From Methanosphaera sp. rholeuAM74 (GTDB lineage Archaea > Methanobacteriota > Methanobacteria > Methanobacteriales > Methanobacteriaceae), in assembly GCA_003266075.1 (NCBI GenBank), contig MUZZ01000031.1, positions 1-10,946 of the forward strand: DNA of 10,946 nt, written 5' to 3'. The notes under the pieces are model-generated. The model was not told where the DNA came from. It did not search any database and saw only the letters and a list, made by a program, of their open reading frames with translations. Positions 6,547 through 10,946 of this stretch are shown piece by piece. Positions within the stretch are counted from its first letter, which is position 1, and each line of letters opens with the position of its first letter. A program made the position numbers and the translations under genes.

Positions 6547-9531
6547 TGGACTGATAATTTCCAGAAGCCCCGTAGCGTTAGTGACATAGTCTGTGATGCA
6601 ATCCATATAGCGAATTCCTAATGTATAATTGCCAGATGAATAACCGGCAGTATCCAGGTTCACAACAATAGTATCGGTAATTCCGTCAACCATTGTACTT
6701 CCAACCAGATTGCCATCCATGTAGACTGTGACGTTGGCATTGGTAATGTTTTTGCTTGCATGTACTGTTATAGGAACGGGACCCAAAGATTCATGGGTTG
6801 TATGGTCAACGCTTAAAGACAGATTATTGTTCATATTGTAAACATAAGTATTGTTCCGTACCTTTCCAGTACCCTCAGAATCAATTGTTATGCTTAAATT
6901 GTAATTTCCCATAGGAAGAACATAATCCTTAACTTCATAATTAGAGAATTGTTTTCTGACAGTATAACCATTTACAGAAATGTCCACCACCGCATTATTC
7001 GGCAGATATTGCGAATGAATACCTAATTTGTTTCTCCATACTTCATAGTTCCCAGGGTAGTTAAACATGAATGAGTTGTCGAAAATTGTGTTATGACTCG
7101 AAATGGCCTCTATAGAACCAGCATGTCCATCATTACCTATGAATGTTGAATTGGATATTGTTAATTCACCTTCACTATATACTGCAGAACCATGATCACC
7201 ATAGTTATTGGCGAAAATTGAATTATTTATGGTGACTTCACCCGAGTGGCCATTATATATTACACCACCAAATTCTCCATGGTTAGAACTGAAAACAGAA
7301 TTGTTTATGATGGCTACACTATAATTGGTCTCTATTACAGAACCGATCTCAGCAAAATAATGAGTTAAAACAATATTATCAAGAATCAGTATCTGGCCGG
7401 GGTTTACCTTCATGAACTGATAATGCTGACCACCGGTAAGCTCCAAACCGTATCCATGAATGACCAGTTCATGTTCAATACCGGTTGGCCCAGAAAACAC
7501 CATGCTAGCGGTTGCATTGTAATTTCCCGGCTTTAAACGTATTTCAAAATGATGTTCCCTTGAATTTGAAACATTGCGGACTGCTTGAACAAGAGCGGCA
7601 TAACTATTAACTTCAAAATCGCATAGTGGCTCTATGATAAATTCGTTGTCGGATCCACCTGTACCGTTGACATATATGCGTATGAGGTGGTATTTGGGTA
7701 CCACATAACCACTCAATGCTCCCGTGTAGACAGGCGTGTCATCATCATCAAGATAAACGGCAACATTTCCCACATTAATGTATGACTCATTGCCGACATA
7801 GCTGATCTTATTGTTCTGAATGATAAATAATTCAGGATTATTTCCTCTGAAAGTGGAATGCTTTACCTGGAAGCTACCCCCCCCATATTTATATATTATT
7901 CCCTTATTGAACGTATGATTTAAGAAACTGGAATCCGTCACCAATAAATCGCCAGTATGGACAAATATTGCAGCAGCATTCACATATGCAGTATTGTCTG
8001 TGAAAACAGAAGTACTTACGCTTAAAATACCATCATTGATGCCTATTGCACCTCCATAGTATTTGATTGCGGTATTGTTTGTGAAATTAGAGCCACTTAC
8101 AGAGACATTACCCTCGATGTATAATGCACCACCATCTTCACTTTTTGCAACATTGCCTGTGAATTCACAGCCTGCTATGACCATATGAGAGCCTGAATCA
8201 GATATTGCACCACCAGATTCTGCCCTGTTAGTTTTGAATCTTGAATTGGTTACTGTTGACTCAGTAAAGAGTTGGGTAAATATTGCACCGCCATATAAAT
8301 TTGCAACATTATTTGTGAATTCGGAATTGGTGACATATACTCTAGAATAATTTTGTGCGAATATTGCAGCACCAGCATCGGCGGAGTTGCTTGTGAAGTT
8401 AGAACTGTCTACATATACTATACCACCACTATTACTGTATATCCCACCCTTGTTTGCACTGTTTTTTTTGAAGTGAGAATTATTTACTTTGACTGTAGCC
8501 TTATTATTATATATTGCAGATCCAAGATTAGCAGAACAATTCTCAAATACGGAACCTATTACATTAAGAACAGAATTTTGAGAGTTGCATATTGTTCCGC
8601 AGTCTATATTAGTAATGTTATTTATGAAAGTGGAGTTGACAATAGTAATGTTGCTTCCAGAAGTATATACTGAGCCACCAGATGTTGCGATATTTTGTAT
8701 GAACGTGGAATTCGTTACATTTGCAGTAGCATTCATGAAACCTAGTGCTCCACCACCACTGCTTCCATTATTGTTTTCAAATGTGGAATCCCTTACTACT
8801 ACTGTACCATAGGCATATACTACTCCGACAGAAACACTGGCCAAGTTATTCCTAAAGGTAGAACCCCTTATGAAAAGATTGGAATTAGGATTATTTGCGA
8901 TTACACCACCAAAATTAGCCTGGTTATCATGGAAGTTAGAACATGTTATATTGAGTGTACCTCCCTCATTGCCAAATACGCCACCATTAACTCCTATAAA
9001 GTGTGCAAACGAGATATTGTTCAAGACCAAGGTGTAACCTGTCTTTACCGTCATGAACCTATAAATATCATTACCCTTTAATTCTATGCCGTTACCTTCT
9101 ATGACCAACTTGCGTGTACTGCCCGTAGCATAACCCCAGGTCATGTTAGCTGTTGCAGTATAGTTTCCGGGCAACAGGGATATTGTGTACACGTCATCAT
9201 TTGATTGTTTAGCAGAACCTACTGCAGTTATTAATTCCGGATAATTCGATACTGTGACTGTGGCATCCTTTTTCCTATCATTATCAGTAGTATGCTGTTT
9301 TGTTATCGTATTCGTCTTTGAAACCGAATTATCTTCATCTTCATAAGTTATTATGTTGTCATTCACTCCGACACCATCATAATCGTCTGCCGTGACGGCA
9401 TCGGCACTTGCAACAGCATCCGTATCCGTGACTGCTGCATCAGCACTATCGCTGGCACCGACAATCGTCAAGCCAAACAACAACAATATTGTCATCGTGA
9501 TTATTAAGAAATTTTTTCTATTGTTAAACAT
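5137..9531 (-). CDS. Large secreted adhesin-like protein with two beta-helix modules and Ig-like stalk
   Basis: A 1464-residue secreted protein. Residues 1-32 form a signal peptide (NRK, then hydrophobic 8-24, likely cleavage near ASDSADA). Residues 26-88 are acidic, Ala/Asp/Thr-rich. Residues 94-600 form a right-handed beta-helix of about 15 rungs of 25-26 residues marked by GGAI(F/Y) and FxxN motifs, as in polymorphic membrane protein repeats. Residues 639-825 repeat the N-terminal cap (PGNYxATA...) followed by only three or four rungs. Residues 830-995 are beta-rich and Ig-like, and 996-1464 hold five Ig-like repeats. Asn and Ser/Thr are abundant, giving many N-glycosylation sequons. This architecture matches adhesin-like proteins of Methanobacteriales, thought to bind other microbes or host surfaces. 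I see no C-terminal membrane helix, pseudomurein-binding repeat or sorting signal; the chain ends right after the last repeat. The ATG at 9531 has only a weak GATGA ribosome site. Ligand unknown. Confidence 0.85.
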   Translation of the reverse strand: MFNNRKNFLIITMTILLLFGLTIVGASDSADAAVTDTDAVASADAVTADDYDGVGVNDNIITYEDEDNSVSKTNTITKQHTTDNDRKKDATVTVSNYPELITAVGSAKQSNDDVYTISLLPGNYTATANMTWGYATGSTRKLVIEGNGIELKGNDIYRFMTVKTGYTLVLNNISFAHFIGVNGGVFGNEGGTLNITCSNFHDNQANFGGVIANNPNSNLFIRGSTFRNNLASVSVGVVYAYGTVVVRDSTFENNNGSSGGGALGFMNATANVTNSTFIQNIATSGGSVYTSGSNITIVNSTFINNITNIDCGTICNSQNSVLNVIGSVFENCSANLGSAIYNNKATVKVNNSHFKKNSANKGGIYSNSGGIVYVDSSNFTSNSADAGAAIFAQNYSRVYVTNSEFTNNVANLYGGAIFTQLFTESTVTNSRFKTNRAESGGAISDSGSHMVIAGCEFTGNVAKSEDGGALYIEGNVSVSGSNFTNNTAIKYYGGAIGINDGILSVSTSVFTDNTAYVNAAAIFVHTGDLLVTDSSFLNHTFNKGIIYKYGGGSFQVKHSTFRGNNPELFIIQNNKISYVGNESYINVGNVAVYLDDDDTPVYTGALSGYVVPKYHLIRIYVNGTGGSDNEFIIEPLCDFEVNSYAALVQAVRNVSNSREHHFEIRLKPGNYNATASMVFSGPTGIEHELVIHGYGLELTGGQHYQFMKVNPGQILILDNIVLTHYFAEIGSVIETNYSVAIINNSVFSSNHGEFGGVIYNGHSGEVTINNSIFANNYGDHGSAVYSEGELTISNSTFIGNDGHAGSIEAISSHNTIFDNSFMFNYPGNYEVWRNKLGIHSQYLPNNAVVDISVNGYTVRKQFSNYEVKDYVLPMGNYNLSITIDSEGTGKVRNNTYVYNMNNNLSLSVDHTTHESLGPVPITVHASKNITNANVTVYMDGNLVGSTMVDGITDTIVVNLDTAGYSSGNYTLGIRYMDCITDYVTNATGLLEIISPVTTIELDSITDASYCSDVTISGRLSDTHGNGLSSQVVTLHVGDEAFAVVTADDGTFSCTTAFNSVGEKTVTAVYDGTDTIPPASQTMTFVVDKDVPCITLDDIPSCEYSDKVTISGTFTRSTGVAIKNATMVFMINGVRYTAKTAAGGKFAINYTATTVGINNMTVTFNGNSVYYSAFVFNTFTVGKKDTVITLDDISGAEYSDRIAIGGRFARSTGVALSNANIVLTVNGARYTVKTDANGNFAINYTLTKVGTNNITAAFNGNSVYNAVNASKTFEVGKKDTVITVDDISGAEYSDKITIGGRFTRSTGVALKNATVTLKVNGVTYTAKTDENGYYAIQYTVTKVGTNNITVTFEGNSVYNAANTSKTFTATKKDTIVTLDSIPDTQYSGIITITGRFTRSTGVALTNAAINLKVNDVNYTVKTDAYGYYALNYTADKVGLNTVTAAFNGNSVYNTANATRTFTVTG
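7734..9252 (-). repeat. Beta-helix rung repeats of the main adhesin head
   Basis: This part encodes residues 94-600. GG-A/V-I/L/V/F motifs occur near residues 183, 208, 259, 285, 337, 362, 387, 414, 440, 467, 493, 519 and 543, a spacing of 24-28 residues, alternating with N(S/F)xF...N turns. The pattern is that of pectate-lyase-type or Pmp-type solenoids. At DNA level the rungs are diverged, so this is an old repeat rather than recent duplication. Confidence 0.75.
7877..7884. repeat. C8 (coding-strand G8) tract inside the adhesin gene
   Basis: The coding strand reads TAT followed by eight G, encoding Tyr-Gly-Gly-Gly at residues 549-552. Slippage by one base would truncate the protein before the second beta-helix and the stalk. 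An A8 run on the coding strand at 8469-8462 (Lys355-Lys356-Asn) is a second such site. Confidence 0.6.
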
Positions 9532-9560
9532 ATTGTCATCTTTTCTGATTTGTTAATTAC

Positions 9561-9581
9561 GATTAATCCAAATGATTAATC
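9561..9581. promoter_or_regulatory. Paired GATTAATC palindromes before the adhesin gene
   Basis: Two copies of the self-complementary octamer GATTAATC (9561-9568 and 9574-9581) are 13 bp apart centre to centre, 30-50 bp upstream of the adhesin ATG. Their position, at or just after the likely transcription start, suits a repressor operator. The binding protein is unknown. Confidence 0.4.
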
Positions 9582-9620
9582 AATTGATATTCTGTTTTTA
9601 CTATCCCTTATACTTACGCA

Positions 9621-9630
9621 CATATAATTA
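9621..9630 (-). promoter_or_regulatory. TATA box candidate for the adhesin gene
   Basis: The minus strand reads TAATTATATG, placing a start near 9597 and a leader of about 65 bases containing the GATTAATC pair. An alternative AAATATAAAA lies further upstream near 9672-9681. Neither is a perfect consensus match. Confidence 0.3.
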
Positions 9631-9670
9631 GTGTCAAAAGATTATTATTAATTATCTGTTTGTTTTACTG

Positions 9671-9681
9671 TTTTATATTTA
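9671..9681 (+). promoter_or_regulatory. TATA box candidate for a plus-strand RNA
   Basis: TTTTATATTTA on the plus strand resembles an archaeal TATA box. A start about 25 bases downstream, near 9706, would produce a transcript running through several stems to the T9 run at 9961-9969. It is divergent from the adhesin gene. Confidence 0.35.
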
Positions 9682-9705
9682 TTCTTTGTTTATCTGGTGG
9701 ATTTT

Positions 9706-9969
9706 AGTTGAGTTGTTTGCCTGTCACCCATAAGCCTTCAGCCCACCTGGAATGAATGCAGTGGGCATAATATTTCCGGAAGTAAAATGACAGATACTTG
9801 GAGCATCACAGATGATTTGGAATTGTCCGGCAAATCATTATGCTGTGAAGATTTTTTATAAAAAATTCTGTTGGAATTGGCGTCCAATGCATTAATCAGC
9901 AGGCGTTTCCACATGATTTATAATGAATACCATGCATGCGTTCATGCAGTTTACCGGACATTTTTTTTT
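9706..9969 (+). ncRNA. Candidate structured RNA with pseudoknot and oligo-T end
   Basis: No open frame of note covers this stretch, but it is rich in pairings. GCCCAC (9741-9746) pairs with GTGGGC (9761-9766). A perfect 8-bp hairpin joins ATGATTTG (9812-9819) to CAAATCAT (9831-9838). Seven of its 11 loop bases, TGTCCGG (9824-9830), are fully complementary to CCGGACA (9954-9960), the bases immediately before a T9 run (9961-9969). Between them are a 16-bp AT palindrome (9851-9866), ATTGG-CGT-CCAAT (9876-9888) and TGCATG-CGTT-CATGCA (9933-9948). The T run gives the orientation; the 5' end is a guess from the TATA box at 9671. I recognise no known RNA family: it lacks RNase P, SRP and tRNA hallmarks. 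The ACA just before the T run could suggest an H/ACA RNA, but no guide pocket was identified. Confidence 0.4.
9961..9969 (+). terminator. T9 run, plus-strand terminator
   Basis: Nine T residues directly follow CCGGACA, the 3' arm of the long-range pairing. This is the usual form of an archaeal intrinsic terminator and sets the end of the candidate RNA. Confidence 0.45.
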
Positions 9970-10477
9970 GTGTCACGTAGCTATCCCCCCCCACTTTTCC
10001 CCATAGGATTGTTACCACACTATTTAAATCCATAATATAATATTTTTCGAATAAAATAGGAGATACGGAGGACATGACGACCGGTTTTAGATAACCCCCC
10101 AGGTACTTGAAATATAATTAGAAACATGGCAAACAACTACCTAAATGAGCTTATCCAACGCCAGATAATGCTGTCGAAACTGTGACTACACAGTACAGTT
10201 CAACCCTCACCCCGATTAATATGGCGGTATATGGGCTTGCTTATAATCATAGCTGCATCTAGACCATGGCATTATATCAAAACAAAGCAGGATAATACAA
10301 GTAGACAAGCCATCGACTAAAAATAGGTGGATAAAATAGTTTTCATAGAGTAGACACAACAACTGGATTTTCATGTGAAAGCGAATCAATCATATCAGCT
10401 GCCGACAGTATGAATTCAAAGATATATGCTAACTGGTTATGTGTCAGCGTCCCCTCATAAAAAAATAGGGTACTCCG
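9970..10477. other. Non-coding interval with C8 tract and gene remnants
   Basis: A C8 run sits at 9985-9992. TATA-like DNA at 10022-10041 precedes GGAGATACGGAGG and an ATG at 10074 whose frame closes after six codons. A second ATG at 10126 opens MANNYLNELIQRQIMLSKL before TGA at 10183-10185; it has no ribosome site but looks protein-like. On the minus strand 10477-10343 is open for 44 codons in frame with the transposase, without a start codon. These pieces suggest decayed coding DNA beside an insertion sequence; none is callable as a gene. Confidence 0.45.
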
Positions 10478-10946
10478 TTATGCGTACTCTTTTAGTGATG
10501 CTTGTCTTTCAGTTTCCTTAATAGGCAATGTGTTGACTTTCTTGGTCTGGGGTACATTTTCTGCTTCTTGATTTTCATCTGTTTCTGGTTTTTTCTTCTT
10601 TCTATGTTTAATAGGTGGTCTTAATTCTATGTTTCCTTCTGATAGTTGTTGCATTTTTGTTTTTGACATATAGCCCTGTTGTACACATATTGCTGTTAAC
10701 ATTAAGATAAATAAATACTTTTAATCATTGATTTGGTTGTATATTTGTGGAATCTTCCTAATCCGAACAAATCTTTGCCTACTTTAAAGAAATCTTCAAT
10801 TAAACCACGTACTGATTTTAAATCATCCCATTCTTTGAGTTTTAGTAGTAATAATTTATTAAGTGTATCATATTCATGTTTTGCTTTATTTATATTCTTC
10901 TTTTTAAATATATCTAATGGATATGAGAGTACGTCATTTAATTTTT
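10478..10946 (-). pseudogene. IS4-like DDE transposase, C-terminal part, frameshifted (cut by window edge)
   Basis: The minus strand from the edge encodes 80 codons (KLNDVLSYPLDIFKKK... to ...KSMIKSIYLS, stop at 10704-10702). A second frame continues with LMLTAICVQQGY...TKMQQLSEGNIELRPP and ends at 10478. Joined by one base around 10703-10712, they make a normal transposase C-terminus. The segment VRGLIEDFFKVGKD contains R-(3)-E-(6)-K, matching most of the IS4-type Y-(2)-R-(3)-E-(6)-K signature around the third catalytic acidic residue; the Tyr position is Lys. The tail is Lys- and Glu-rich. Base use is strongly AT-rich, unlike the exporter genes. A -1 slip on AAAAG at 10714-10718 is formally possible, but a simple disabling indel is more likely. 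The element's left half and its inverted repeats lie outside or were not identified. Confidence 0.75.

Noticed and set aside
8353..8812. Plus-strand open frames under the beta-helix
   Set aside because: Antisense shadows of the adhesin gene with no start signals of their own.

Overview
The window looks like DNA of a pseudomurein-walled methanogenic archaeon of the order Methanobacteriales, most likely Methanosphaera or Methanobrevibacter. The evidence is an archaeal ribosomal protein L7Ae at the left edge, archaeal TATA/BRE-like promoters, oligo-T terminators, and a very large Asn/Thr/Ser-rich secreted protein of the adhesin-like class that is abundant in gut methanogens. Genus is an inference from protein style, not from a search.

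Layout, with every substantial gene on the minus strand: (1) 1-275, the N-terminal 91 codons of rpl7ae (core, A-ending codons, AT-rich). (2) 276-722, a regulatory interval with a folded rpl7ae leader, two TATA boxes, a 17-bp perfect palindrome and a possible 25-codon plus-strand small ORF. (3) 723-4227, two overlapping genes for an ABC exporter heterodimer. Each subunit has a fused membrane domain and ATPase domain, and the motifs show one degenerate and one canonical ATP site, as in TM287/TM288 or BmrCD. These genes are visibly GC-richer than rpl7ae. (4) 4228-5136, a long non-coding interval with an operator-like palindrome in front of the exporter operon and oligo-T terminators behind the adhesin gene. 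(5) 5137-9531, a 1464-residue secreted adhesin-like protein: signal peptide, a long parallel beta-helix of about 15 rungs, a second shorter beta-helix that repeats the same N-terminal cap, and a stalk of five tandem Ig-like repeats, with no visible C-terminal anchor. (6) 9532-10477, a non-coding interval with a paired operator-like palindrome in front of the adhesin gene, a candidate structured plus-strand RNA with a possible pseudoknot ending in T9, a C8 tract, and gene-start or gene-fragment remnants. (7) 10478-10946, the C-terminal part of an AT-rich IS4-like DDE transposase with a frameshift.

The picture is a core ribosomal-protein locus flanked by accessory surface and export functions and bounded on the far side by a decaying insertion sequence. 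The exporter and adhesin are separate transcription units, each with its own operator-like palindrome, and no regulator gene lies in the window. The most interesting unexplained items are the candidate structured RNA at about 9706-9969, the folded rpl7ae leader (which might be bound by L7Ae itself), and homopolymer tracts inside the adhesin gene that could allow phase variation.
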